The notes: a model not told the origin generated them from the letters alone. Counted from the first letter of the stretch, positions 6,500-14,252 are shown. The stretch: 15,950 bases of DNA from CACPJA01 sp964629335 (GCA_964629335.1 CAZVRH010000030.1:1-15950); one strand, 5' to 3'. Numbers and translations: made by a program.

Positions 6500-8278
6500 A
6501 TGAGACAGAAGCTAGCCATCCTATTTTTTCTTATGACTTATATCCAATATGGGGTTGCAACCGCCAACCCTTTAACCATCGAAGATCTCATTATTACTGC
6601 CACGAAAAGTGAATTATCAATTGATGATATTATTGTTCCCGTTACTGTACTTGACCAGCAAGATATTGAACTATCGGGAGTCAACAACATTGCTGAATTA
6701 CTCAGTTCTGTTGGGGGCATTAATATTTCCACTAATGGTGGACCTGGACAGTTAACTTCACTTTTTGTGCAAGGCTCTAACAGTAATCAAGTCTTAATTC
6801 TGGTGGATGGAATAGCCATCAATGATTCTGCAACGGGTGTAGCCGCGATTCAGAATATTCACCCAGATATGATTGAAAGAATTGAAATAGTTAAATCCCC
6901 AAGAGCCTCTTTGTATGGATCAAATGCCGTTGGAGGGGTAATCCATATTTTTACGAAACGTGATATAGATGGGTTAAATGTTGGATTTAAATACGGTTCA
7001 GATAACACAAAAATAACGAACCTTATTATGTCAACTCAATCTTTAGAAGGTAATCTGGGATTGCAATTCAATCATTACGATACCGATGGCTTCCCTAGCA
7101 AAGAAGGGAGCAATATTAATAATCATCATGATAATACATCCATCAAATGGTTCTTTGATAAACAATCGGATCTGTCAAGTTTCAAAGTCAATATTTGGAA
7201 CAGCCAAGGAACAACCAACTACCTTGATTTCTTACTCAACCCAATAAGCCAAGATTTTCATAACACCGCCATGAGTGTCAATTTGGATCAACAAAAAAAT
7301 GAAACCTGGTCCTCGTATTTTCATATAGGGATGAATAAAGATCTTCTAGATCAGAATGATATTAATGATTTCAATCACTCCAGAAGATTCATTCTAGAAT
7401 GGAAAAATAGACTGAAATGGAATAACAAAAACCAGCTGTTAACTGGGATCATTTTTGAAAATGAAGACTTTGCGGCCAGTAATTATGGTTTAGATATTGA
7501 TTCTAGCTTGAATAACAATGCCCTATTTCTAGAAAATATGTTCTCCTCGGGGGAAAACCAATTGCTCATAGCCTTAAGACTAAATAACAAAGAAGGTATA
7601 AAAGATAAAATCAGCTGGAACCTAGAATACGGTCATCGTATTAGCCCTAAAATGAGATTACTATTCAATGCCGGTGAGGCATATAGAACCCCTTCTTCTT
7701 TTGATCTTTATGGATTTGGTGGCAACACTTTACTTCGACCAGAATACTCAGAAAAAATAAGTTTTGGCTTCAGCTACCAACCTAATTCTTCAACCAATCT
7801 TGATCTGCGTTACTTTGATAATAGAATCAAAGATCTGATTGCTTTTAACTACAGTGATTTCAGACTCTATAATATTGAAGAATCCAAAACTTCTGGTATT
7901 GATTTTATCTTTCAAAAAAATATAGCCAACTGGATGCTAAGCATCAATGCAACACTACAAGACCCTAAAAATTTAACCACATCCACACAGCTGCTCCGTC
8001 GACCCAAAAATTCCTTTAATGTGGGTTTAAGGCGGACAGTGGAACAAGTCACTCTCAACTTAAATGTAGAAAAAAATTCTTCGAGGAAAGATTTTGGAGG
8101 CATCGTTCTTGATGCTTATACTTTAGCTAATCTTACTATTCAATACCGTTTAAACAATAAATGGACTTTCAATGGCTCAATCATTAATCTCACTAATGAA
8201 AAATATACGCTGGCAAATGGCTACATAACACCTGACAGAAAAATGAATATTGGGTTTGTTTATTTTCCCAACAAATAA
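6500..8278 (+). CDS. btuB: TonB-dependent vitamin B12 receptor, BtuB-like
   Basis: An outer-membrane, 22-strand beta-barrel receptor that imports cobalamin using TonB energy. Residues 1-22 form a signal peptide (hydrophobic LAILFFLMTYI, then a site after ATA). A TonB box lies at 29-35 (DLIITAT, compare DTLVVTA in E. coli BtuB). The plug domain spans about 45-155 and holds IAELLSSVGGINIS, the loop QGSNSNQVLILVDGI, IERIEIVKSPRASLYGSNAV and GGVIHIFTK. The rest alternates short beta-strands with Asn/Asp-rich loops. Length is 592 aa against 614 in E. coli. The C-terminus ends VYFPNK rather than with the terminal Phe or Tyr typical of outer-membrane barrels. Substrate assignment rests mainly on the riboswitch just upstream and the adenosyltransferase gene just downstream. 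Confidence 0.9.
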   Translation: MRQKLAILFFLMTYIQYGVATANPLTIEDLIITATKSELSIDDIIVPVTVLDQQDIELSGVNNIAELLSSVGGINISTNGGPGQLTSLFVQGSNSNQVLILVDGIAINDSATGVAAIQNIHPDMIERIEIVKSPRASLYGSNAVGGVIHIFTKRDIDGLNVGFKYGSDNTKITNLIMSTQSLEGNLGLQFNHYDTDGFPSKEGSNINNHHDNTSIKWFFDKQSDLSSFKVNIWNSQGTTNYLDFLLNPISQDFHNTAMSVNLDQQKNETWSSYFHIGMNKDLLDQNDINDFNHSRRFILEWKNRLKWNNKNQLLTGIIFENEDFAASNYGLDIDSSLNNNALFLENMFSSGENQLLIALRLNNKEGIKDKISWNLEYGHRISPKMRLLFNAGEAYRTPSSFDLYGFGGNTLLRPEYSEKISFGFSYQPNSSTNLDLRYFDNRIKDLIAFNYSDFRLYNIEESKTSGIDFIFQKNIANWMLSINATLQDPKNLTTSTQLLRRPKNSFNVGLRRTVEQVTLNLNVEKNSSRKDFGGIVLDAYTLANLTIQYRLNNKWTFNGSIINLTNEKYTLANGYITPDRKMNIGFVYFPNK

Positions 8279-8319
8279 CTTTTTTGCTTAATAATATAAA
8301 TAAACGCTAAGATAAATAA

Positions 8320-8877
8320 ATGGGTAATCGTTTAACAAAAATTTTTACAAAAAAAGGGGACGATGGAACCACGGACCTTGGTGGAAATCAACGTGTACCA
8401 AAATATGACCAACAAATTGAAGTGTACGGTTCTCTCGATGAGTTAAGCGCCGTAATTGGAATGTTAGTTACACAAGAAGATATTTCTGAAGAAATTCAAC
8501 AGTTCTTAGTAAATACACAGCAAGACCTATTCAATATTGCTGGAGAGTTGTCAGCGCCAGAATTTAAAAATATCGGTGAAGAAAAGATAAAAAAAATCGA
8601 AGTTTTCATAGAAAAGATTAATAGTGAGCTGCCTCCATTAAAAGAATTCGTCGTTCCTGGAGCCAACCTTCAATCCTCTCAAACACATCTTGCTAGAGCA
8701 ATTTGCAGACGAGCTGAGAGAGCATTAGTAAAACTGGCTTCTGAAAAAGAGGTCAATCCATTTTCTCTCCAATATCTCAATCGATTATCTGATGCTTTTT
8801 TTGTTGTTGCTCGAAAGTTAGCCAGAGATGAAAATGAAAATGAGGTTGTTTGGGATCATCAACGCCTAGAAAAATAA
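8320..8877 (+). CDS. PduO-type cob(I)alamin adenosyltransferase
   Basis: Transfers the adenosyl group of ATP to cob(I)alamin, making adenosylcobalamin from imported or recycled B12. The 185-aa protein has the PduO/MMAB signatures: the N-terminal ATP loop TKKGDDGTTDLGG (10-22), GSLDELSAVIG (37-47), and the RAICRRAER motif (126-134) near the active site. DAFFVVARKLAR follows toward the C-terminus. It follows btuB by 41 bases and precedes the LLM oxidoreductase gene by 3, so it probably shares the riboswitch-controlled transcript. This is the PduO family, not CobA/BtuR or EutT. AdoCbl made here would serve mutases or class II ribonucleotide reductase rather than methyl transfer directly. Confidence 0.94.
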   Translation: MGNRLTKIFTKKGDDGTTDLGGNQRVPKYDQQIEVYGSLDELSAVIGMLVTQEDISEEIQQFLVNTQQDLFNIAGELSAPEFKNIGEEKIKKIEVFIEKINSELPPLKEFVVPGANLQSSQTHLARAICRRAERALVKLASEKEVNPFSLQYLNRLSDAFFVVARKLARDENENEVVWDHQRLEK

Positions 8878-8880
8878 TCA

Positions 8881-9951
8881 ATGGATATAGAAATCATACT
8901 TGAACCTGATTTGCATCCTAACGAACTTGCTGAACTTGCTGTGAAAGCTGAAGAATATGGAGTCAGAGCTCTCTGGTCTTCCAATTATCATCAACAATGG
9001 GATGCCTTTATGAGTTTAATTCCTGCAGCACAACAAACAAAAAAAATTCTTCTTGGGCCACTGGCAGTAAGCCCCTTTGAAATGCATCCGCTTAAAATGG
9101 CTAACGCACTTCTCACTCTAAACGAACTCTCTGATGGTAGAGCAATCATTGCTGTTGGCGCAGGGGGTGGAACACTTGGAGCAATGAAGTTTTCATGCGT
9201 AAAAAATAGCTGTCCTGGTTTGCAACCATTTCGCATTATCAGGGCAGTTCAAGAAGCGGTTGAAATCTTGATAAGCGCATCAGAAAAAAAATTTAATTTA
9301 AAATTCGAAGGTGATATTTTCAAAATTACAAGACCTTATATGCAAGGCTTTACATGGGCAAAATCTGATCGACCAAAAATCTATACCTGCTCAACTGAAC
9401 CACAAATGCTTAGACTTGGTGGTCAATACGCTGACGGTCTCCAAATGAGTGATGTCGCTCTACCAATGCTGCAAGACGCCATGAAAGATATTAAAACAGG
9501 TCTTGCAAAAAGAGAGGAGTCAATTGATGACTTTAGGATTGGGAATTTCTGGGCTTGGCATATTAAAGAAGATAAAGAAGAATCATTCAAAGAGGCTAGA
9601 AGGGAATTAATCTTTCGTGGATCCTTGCTACCTCCTTTTTCTCTTCATCACTTCCTCAGTGAAGAAGAGGCTCAGATTGTCATAGATAACTATAATGCTG
9701 GACCTGAGAATGAATTTGCAAAAGCCTATATCAGTCGATCGGGTGTCATAGAAAATGTTCCTGAAGAGCTTGTATCAAAATTGGTAGCTGATTTAAGCTC
9801 AGCTGGCGATTTAGATGACATTGATAGAGAGCTTGAAAGATTTTATGAGTTTAAACAAGCTGGAATGACAGATTTATCTATACGTTTGTTTGATAATCCT
9901 ATGACAGGACTGAAGATGATAGGGGAAAAAGTACTTCCAGCTCTAGCATAG
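8881..9951 (+). CDS. LLM-class (luciferase-like) flavin-dependent oxidoreductase
   Basis: A 356-aa protein of the bacterial luciferase-like TIM-barrel family, which uses FMN or coenzyme F420. Evidence is the N-terminal strand DIEIILEPDLHPNELAELA, ALWSSNYHQQWD, ILLGPLAVSPFEMHP followed by KMANALLTLNELSDGRAIIAVGAGGG, a standard barrel segment of this family, and the late HFLSEEEAQ and PMTGLKMIGEKVLP. It most resembles the F420-type (MER-like) branch, but cofactor and substrate cannot be read from sequence. It starts 3 bases after the adenosyltransferase stop without a Shine-Dalgarno sequence, suggesting translational coupling, and is followed after 5 bases by the two-domain DsbA-like gene. Tight packing suggests it acts with its downstream neighbours. 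Confidence 0.83.
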   Translation: MDIEIILEPDLHPNELAELAVKAEEYGVRALWSSNYHQQWDAFMSLIPAAQQTKKILLGPLAVSPFEMHPLKMANALLTLNELSDGRAIIAVGAGGGTLGAMKFSCVKNSCPGLQPFRIIRAVQEAVEILISASEKKFNLKFEGDIFKITRPYMQGFTWAKSDRPKIYTCSTEPQMLRLGGQYADGLQMSDVALPMLQDAMKDIKTGLAKREESIDDFRIGNFWAWHIKEDKEESFKEARRELIFRGSLLPPFSLHHFLSEEEAQIVIDNYNAGPENEFAKAYISRSGVIENVPEELVSKLVADLSSAGDLDDIDRELERFYEFKQAGMTDLSIRLFDNPMTGLKMIGEKVLPALA

Positions 9952-9956
9952 ACCGC

Positions 9957-11282
9957 ATGAATATTTTTAAGTGGTTAAATCTTGAGCTTCGCAATCGATA
10001 CATTAGGTATATGCTCGATCCTGACACGCAAAAAAAGGTTCGAGCAAAAAGAGAGCAACAACGGCAAAAGGAAGAACGGCCTCATGAAGTCTATTACTTC
10101 CATCAAGTGAATGACCCTTATAGTCATTTATGTGCCCAAATACTCAAACCTTTGATCGATGAATATGATATTGACCTTATACCTCTCGTGGTTGACCTGC
10201 CACCTGAATCTTCTACTCCTGAGCCCGAAATGTATCAGCAACACAGTGTCAAAGATGCAACTATGATTGCGCCTTATTTCAACCTTAATTTCAAACCACT
10301 GACTAACGAAATTGATGATCAGACCATAAGGTTAGCTCAATCCATTTTAATAAACACTGAACCAGAACTGTTTGCAGACCATGCTGTACGAGTGGGTGAA
10401 TTAATTTGGTCTAAAAACTCTGATGAGCTTAATAACATGAGTAACAAAAAGGAGATAATCCCTGATGACAAATTATCTTCAATCTTAGAAAAAAATGATC
10501 GAACTAGAAAGAAAATGGGTCATTATTTCGGTGGTGTTTTCGCCTATGAGGGAGAATGTTACTGGGGCATTGATCGGTTACCATATCTTGAAAAACGCCT
10601 TAATGAATTGGGAGCAAAGAAAAATCATCGAGACTGGTTAATCGTTAAAAATGAATCCCCATGCTCAGAAAACAATCAAGAAAACAAGCTGTATATTGAT
10701 ATTTATTGGTCTCTAAGAAGTCCTTATAGCTATCTAGCCATGAAGCCTTTGGCCAAACTTCGAGATAAATATAACGTAGAACTTAGATATAAAATTATCC
10801 TGCCAATGGTAATGAGAGGTATGCAAATCAATCCAGAAAAAGGCATTTACATTATCAAAGACTGTAAACGAATTGCTGAGGAACATAACATCCCCTTTGG
10901 AAATATTATTGATCCGGTGGGAAAAGCGGTAGAGCGATGTTATTCACTGTTTGAATACGCCAAAGATAACCACAAAGAAGAAGAATACTTACATGGCTTT
11001 GCAAAATCTGTTTGGGCTGAGGGCAAACATGGTTATCTAGATAGCTCTCTACAAACAATTATTAATGAAATAGGTTTAGATTGGAAAGAAGCAAAAATCG
11101 TTCTGGATTCTCCAGAGTGGAAAGCAGACACCACTCACAATAGAGAAACTCTGTTTTCACTTGGTAAATGGGGAGTTCCTACAATATCATTGTTGAGCTC
11201 TGCAGAAGAAAACCTGCTAACAGTTTGGGGTCAAGATAGAATCTGGTTGATTGAAGAAACCATCAAATCAATGCAAGAATGA
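9957..11282 (+). CDS. Tandem DsbA-like / 2-hydroxychromene-2-carboxylate isomerase-like protein
   Basis: A 441-aa cytoplasmic protein, with no signal peptide, made of two thioredoxin-fold domains of the DsbA/kappa-GST/HCCA-isomerase superfamily. After a basic helix (residues 1-42), domain 1 (about 43-220) has the motif NDPYSHLCA (52-60) and ends WGIDRLPYLEKRL (203-215). Domain 2 (about 244-437) has SPYSYLAMKPLAKLRDKY (255-272), the usual HCCA-isomerase form, a cis-proline loop KWGVPT (404-409) and WGQDRIWLIEETI (424-436). Neither domain has a CxxC, so disulfide exchange is unlikely. A glutathione-dependent isomerase or transferase is more plausible. Domain 1 has Asp where domain 2 has the glutathione-contacting Ser, and lacks a clear cis-Pro, so it may be a non-catalytic copy. 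The substrate is unknown. Confidence 0.75.
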   Translation: MNIFKWLNLELRNRYIRYMLDPDTQKKVRAKREQQRQKEERPHEVYYFHQVNDPYSHLCAQILKPLIDEYDIDLIPLVVDLPPESSTPEPEMYQQHSVKDATMIAPYFNLNFKPLTNEIDDQTIRLAQSILINTEPELFADHAVRVGELIWSKNSDELNNMSNKKEIIPDDKLSSILEKNDRTRKKMGHYFGGVFAYEGECYWGIDRLPYLEKRLNELGAKKNHRDWLIVKNESPCSENNQENKLYIDIYWSLRSPYSYLAMKPLAKLRDKYNVELRYKIILPMVMRGMQINPEKGIYIIKDCKRIAEEHNIPFGNIIDPVGKAVERCYSLFEYAKDNHKEEEYLHGFAKSVWAEGKHGYLDSSLQTIINEIGLDWKEAKIVLDSPEWKADTTHNRETLFSLGKWGVPTISLLSSAEENLLTVWGQDRIWLIEETIKSMQE

Positions 11283-11328
11283 TGCAATTAAGATAAATTG
11301 TATCTTCTAAAATACAGGGAACAGAATA

Positions 11329-12072
11329 ATGAAATCGAATCAAAAAATATTTATTACAGGTGCCAGCAGTGGCATTGGGGCAGCAATTGCTGAGGAATAT
11401 GCTAGCGAAGGTGCAATTCTTGGGCTTGCAGCAAGACGATCAGAGAAACTGGAAGTAATCAGAAGCAAATGCTTGGAATTAGGTGCAGAGAATGTAAAAA
11501 CATATTCGCTTGATGTTACGGATACAGAACAATCGATATCAGTTGCCAAAGATTTTATAGCCTTTGGAAACGAAGGAATTGACGTTGTTATCGCTAATGC
11601 AGGAGTGGCTTTCTCAGACGGTCTCTCCTCAGGAGACCCTTCAAAAATTAATCAAACACTAAATATTAATATAATCGGTGTAACCAACTCTATTGTTCCT
11701 TTTGTGCCAACAATGAAAGCAAAAAAATTGGGTGCTATTGTAATTATGTCTTCCCTTGCAAGCTTTACAGCACCTGCCTACTTTGGTGGATATTCTGCCT
11801 CGAAAGTTGCGGTAAGGAGATTGGGTGATTCATGGAGGGCGACCCTTAAAAAATACAATGTACAAGTCACAACAATATGTCCTGGTTATATAAAAAGTGA
11901 AATGACTGACGTCAATGAATTTAAAATGCCGTTCCTTATGGAGACTGATGTCGCAGCCAAAAAAATGGTGAAGGCGATTAAATCCGGTAAAAGAACTTAT
12001 ACTCTGCCTTGGCAATGGCGTCCAGTGATTGCTCTTTCAAGATTTTTTGGCATCAAGCTCTCAAGCATATAG
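11329..12072 (+). CDS. Short-chain dehydrogenase/reductase (classical SDR)
   Basis: A 247-aa NAD(P)-dependent oxidoreductase with every classical SDR landmark: TGASSGIG (10-17) for cofactor, LDV (61-63), NAG (90-92), catalytic Ser142 in IVIMSSLAS and the YSASK box with Tyr155 and Lys159, followed by PGYIKSEMT. Arg36-Arg37 after strand 2 (AARRSEK) favours NADP. The substrate is not evident. It starts after a 46-base gap that contains a small AT-rich hairpin (11290-11306), with an AGGGA ribosome site 10 or so bases before the ATG, so initiation here is independent of the upstream gene. The HAD gene follows after 5 bases. It probably belongs to the same operon as the LLM and DsbA-like genes. Confidence 0.92.
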   Translation: MKSNQKIFITGASSGIGAAIAEEYASEGAILGLAARRSEKLEVIRSKCLELGAENVKTYSLDVTDTEQSISVAKDFIAFGNEGIDVVIANAGVAFSDGLSSGDPSKINQTLNINIIGVTNSIVPFVPTMKAKKLGAIVIMSSLASFTAPAYFGGYSASKVAVRRLGDSWRATLKKYNVQVTTICPGYIKSEMTDVNEFKMPFLMETDVAAKKMVKAIKSGKRTYTLPWQWRPVIALSRFFGIKLSSI

Positions 12073-12077
12073 CCTCC

Positions 12078-12590
12078 ATGGACAATCAGCCCATTGTTTT
12101 TCTGGATATGGACGGTGTGCTTGCTGACTTTTTTGGCGCCTTCTCCAATTTTGCAAAAGTTAACCATTGGAAAGATTTAGGCCCTTCTGAATTGGCGCAT
12201 ACACTGGACGCTATCATTGGTAGTGATTTTTTTGGGACCATTCCAAAAACATGGTGTTGTGATGAATTGATTGCAATGACCGTAGAGTTTTCAGGTGCCT
12301 ATTCTATACTCTCATCGCCTCTGGATGGGGATGAAGAAAATTGTGCCCATTGGAAAAGAGTTTGGATTAAAAATAATCTGAACCCAAAGCCATCAGAGAT
12401 ATTTATTGATAGAGACAAAGATAAATACGCAATGTATCAAAATAAACGCAACGTATTAATAGATGATAGGCCTCATAACATTAAAGCATGGAAGGAACAA
12501 GGAGGAATCGCCATAAAATTCCAAGCCAATCAAGATCATTTAGGAGTCATTAAAGAAGTCTTCAAGAATATTAATTTAAACCAAGCTTGA
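12078..12590 (+). CDS. HAD-family hydrolase, 5' nucleotidase-like
   Basis: A 170-aa HAD phosphatase. Motif I is FLDMDGVLADFF with nucleophile Asp10 and acid Asp12, and the late LIDDRPHNIKAWKEQGG is motif IV in the form used by 5'(3')-deoxyribonucleotidases and related phage-type HADs. The short cap and SPLDGDEENCAHWKRVWI fit that group, so a nucleotide monophosphate is a likely substrate. The frame is open from 12009, but that start lies inside the SDR gene and adds 23 residues unlike the family. The ATG at 12078, five bases after the SDR stop, puts DMDGV at the usual distance and I take it. No Shine-Dalgarno sequence is visible; translation may be coupled to the SDR. Confidence 0.83.
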   Translation: MDNQPIVFLDMDGVLADFFGAFSNFAKVNHWKDLGPSELAHTLDAIIGSDFFGTIPKTWCCDELIAMTVEFSGAYSILSSPLDGDEENCAHWKRVWIKNNLNPKPSEIFIDRDKDKYAMYQNKRNVLIDDRPHNIKAWKEQGGIAIKFQANQDHLGVIKEVFKNINLNQA

Positions 12591-12602
12591 ATCCAATTTC
12601 CC

Positions 12603-12644
12603 TCTAATCAATCCAACTCAAAAAATTCAATTGACTAGATTAGA
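12603..12644. promoter_or_regulatory. Inverted repeat upstream of the MttB-like gene
   Basis: TCTAATC (12603-12609) and GATTAGA (12638-12644) are perfect inverted copies separated by 28 bases. The right arm overlaps the spacer of the candidate promoter at 12631-12658, so the pair could be a regulator-binding site. Both arms are AT-rich and chance cannot be excluded. Confidence 0.3.
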
Positions 12645-12658
12645 ATAAATCGTAAAAC
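12631..12658 (+). promoter_or_regulatory. Candidate promoter for the MttB-like gene
   Basis: TTGACT (-35, 12631-12636) and TAAAAC (-10, 12653-12658) are 16 bases apart, five and four matches of six to consensus. They lie 46 bases before the ATG in the 114-base gap after the HAD gene, the first large gap since the riboswitch. Confidence 0.45.
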
Positions 12659-12690
12659 TGAGTGATAACTATTAACAATAAGTAGCATCC

Positions 12691-12696
12691 AGGAGG
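12691..12696 (+). promoter_or_regulatory. Perfect Shine-Dalgarno of the MttB-like gene
   Basis: AGGAGG ends 8 bases before the ATG at 12705, the full anti-16S complement at ideal spacing. Most other genes in this window have weak or no such site, so this gene is probably translated at a high level. Confidence 0.85.
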
Positions 12697-12704
12697 AATT
12701 AACA

Positions 12705-14252
12705 ATGGTTCAAAGAAGCGGTGGTCGTAAAGCCAAAGTTGCACTCCGATCAGCGCCCTTATCAGAACAATTAAAGCCCGTTCATGCAGGAGAGTTTGGC
12801 GGTCAATACAAACCACTGAATGACGAAGGTGTTGCAGATATAGTTGAAAACAGTTTTCGTATCTTAGAAGAAATTGGCTTTAATGAACCGACCCCTCATT
12901 GTATTGAAACTTGTACAGCTTTTGGAGCCGTCATGAGCGAGGACGGTCGACTTCGTATGCCACGAGAGATAGTAAAAAAAGCTATTAAAATGAGCAATCA
13001 GGATTTGACTTTATATGCACAAAATCCAGCAAATGATTTACTAATCACTGGGAGTCGTGTGTACTTTGCTACTGCAGGTGCTGCAGTTATGATTGCGGAT
13101 GCAAAAACCAAAAATTATCGCGATGCAGAGGCTCAAGATTTATACGATATGGCTCGCATTGCAGACACTTGTGAACACATACATCTATTTCAACGCACTT
13201 GTGTGTTGACTGACATCAAAGATAATTATGAAATGGATCTAAACACAACCTATAACTGTGTAATGGGCACCGCCAAACATGTTGGCTCCAGCTGGACAAA
13301 AGCAGATCATCTTGAGAAAACACTTCAACTCTTGCATTTGATAGCCGGTGATGAAGAAACTTGGAGAAGAAGGCCATTTGTAAGCCAATCTAATTGCTTT
13401 GTTGTGCCGCCAATGAAATTTGCTCAAGAATCCTTGGAATGCCTTCGCATAGCAGTAGAAGGAGGTATGCCAGTGCTCTTACTATCAGCCGGTCAAGCAG
13501 GAGCTACCGCGCCACCCTGCCTTGCTGGTACGGTATCCCAAGCATGGGCAGAATGTCTTGGTGGTTTGGTGTATGTCAATGCCATTAAGCCTGGTGCTCC
13601 TGCAATATTGGGCACATGGCCATTTGTATCAGATTTAAGAACAGGAGCCATGAGTGGCGGCTCGCCTGAACAAGGCATTTTATCTGCTGCCTGTGCACAG
13701 ATAGGTCAGCACTTTGACTTACCTATGGGAACTGGAGCTGGAATGTCAGACGCCAAATTGCCTGATTTTCAAGGCGGTGCTGAGCACGCTTCAAATGTGG
13801 TGGCCAGCGCTCTCTCTGGAGCAAACATTGTGTATGAATCCGCAGGTATGTACTCCAGTCTTTTAGGTGCTTGCTTAGAGAGTTTTTTGCTCGATAACGA
13901 TGTTCTAGGTGCCAGTATGCGAATGGTAAAAGGTCTAACTGTAAACAAAGAGACACTCGGTTTTGATGAGATCAAAGATGTCTGTCTAAATGAAAAGGGC
14001 CACTACCTAGGTTCAGATCAAACGATCAGTGTTATGCAGACTGAATATATTTATCCTGAATTTTATAATCGTTTGAGTCCAGGTCAATGGAATGATGCTG
14101 GAAAACCTGAAGCTTTGGACGTGGCTATTCAGAAGAAAAATCATATTCTTACCACTTATTTTCCTAAACATATAGATGATAAAATTGATGATAAAATTCG
14201 TGCTGAATTTCCCATTTTCCTTAGCAAGCAATCTATAGGTCGCAACCTCTAA
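12705..14252 (+). CDS. MttB-family (trimethylamine/glycine betaine) methyltransferase, non-pyrrolysine
   Basis: A 515-aa member of the COG5598 superfamily, whose archetypes move a methyl group from trimethylamine (MttB) or glycine betaine (MtgB) to a corrinoid protein. Family features include the N-terminal RILEEIGF, a glycine-rich barrel with VLLLSAGQAGATAP (257-270), GTWPFVSDLRTGAMSGGSPE (303-322) and GAGMSDAKLPDFQGGAEHA (344-362). The frame has no in-frame TAG, so unlike archaeal MttB it needs no pyrrolysine. That subgroup includes the glycine betaine enzymes. Neighbouring cdhC/cdhB-like and dimethylglycine-dehydrogenase-like genes make glycine betaine the best guess. No corrinoid protein or reductive activator gene is in the window. 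A perfect AGGAGG suggests strong expression. Substrate is inference; family membership is firm. Confidence 0.88.
   Translation: MVQRSGGRKAKVALRSAPLSEQLKPVHAGEFGGQYKPLNDEGVADIVENSFRILEEIGFNEPTPHCIETCTAFGAVMSEDGRLRMPREIVKKAIKMSNQDLTLYAQNPANDLLITGSRVYFATAGAAVMIADAKTKNYRDAEAQDLYDMARIADTCEHIHLFQRTCVLTDIKDNYEMDLNTTYNCVMGTAKHVGSSWTKADHLEKTLQLLHLIAGDEETWRRRPFVSQSNCFVVPPMKFAQESLECLRIAVEGGMPVLLLSAGQAGATAPPCLAGTVSQAWAECLGGLVYVNAIKPGAPAILGTWPFVSDLRTGAMSGGSPEQGILSAACAQIGQHFDLPMGTGAGMSDAKLPDFQGGAEHASNVVASALSGANIVYESAGMYSSLLGACLESFLLDNDVLGASMRMVKGLTVNKETLGFDEIKDVCLNEKGHYLGSDQTISVMQTEYIYPEFYNRLSPGQWNDAGKPEALDVAIQKKNHILTTYFPKHIDDKIDDKIRAEFPIFLSKQSIGRNL
14175..14198 (+). repeat. Tandem 12-base duplication near the 3' end of the MttB-like gene
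   Basis: GATGATAAAATT occurs twice back to back (14175-14186 and 14187-14198), adding an in-frame DDKI repeat near residues 491-498 of the methyltransferase. It looks like a recent slippage event that keeps the frame. Confidence 0.85.

Noticed and set aside
11290..11306. Hairpin AAGATA-N5-TATCTT between the DsbA-like and SDR genes as a terminator
   Set aside because: The stem has only one G-C pair and no T-run follows, so it is too weak to be called a terminator.
12009..12077. N-terminal extension of the HAD gene from ATG 12009
   Set aside because: It lies wholly within the SDR gene in another frame, and the family begins a few residues before DMDGV; the ATG at 12078 fits.
13239..14231. Several open frames of 60-80 codons within the MttB-like gene on both strands
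   Set aside because: They are shadows of a long gene with clear family motifs; none has a ribosome site or recognisable sequence.
12705..14252. Pyrrolysine-containing MttB
   Set aside because: The frame is open for 515 codons without any in-frame TAG, so no pyrrolysine is encoded.
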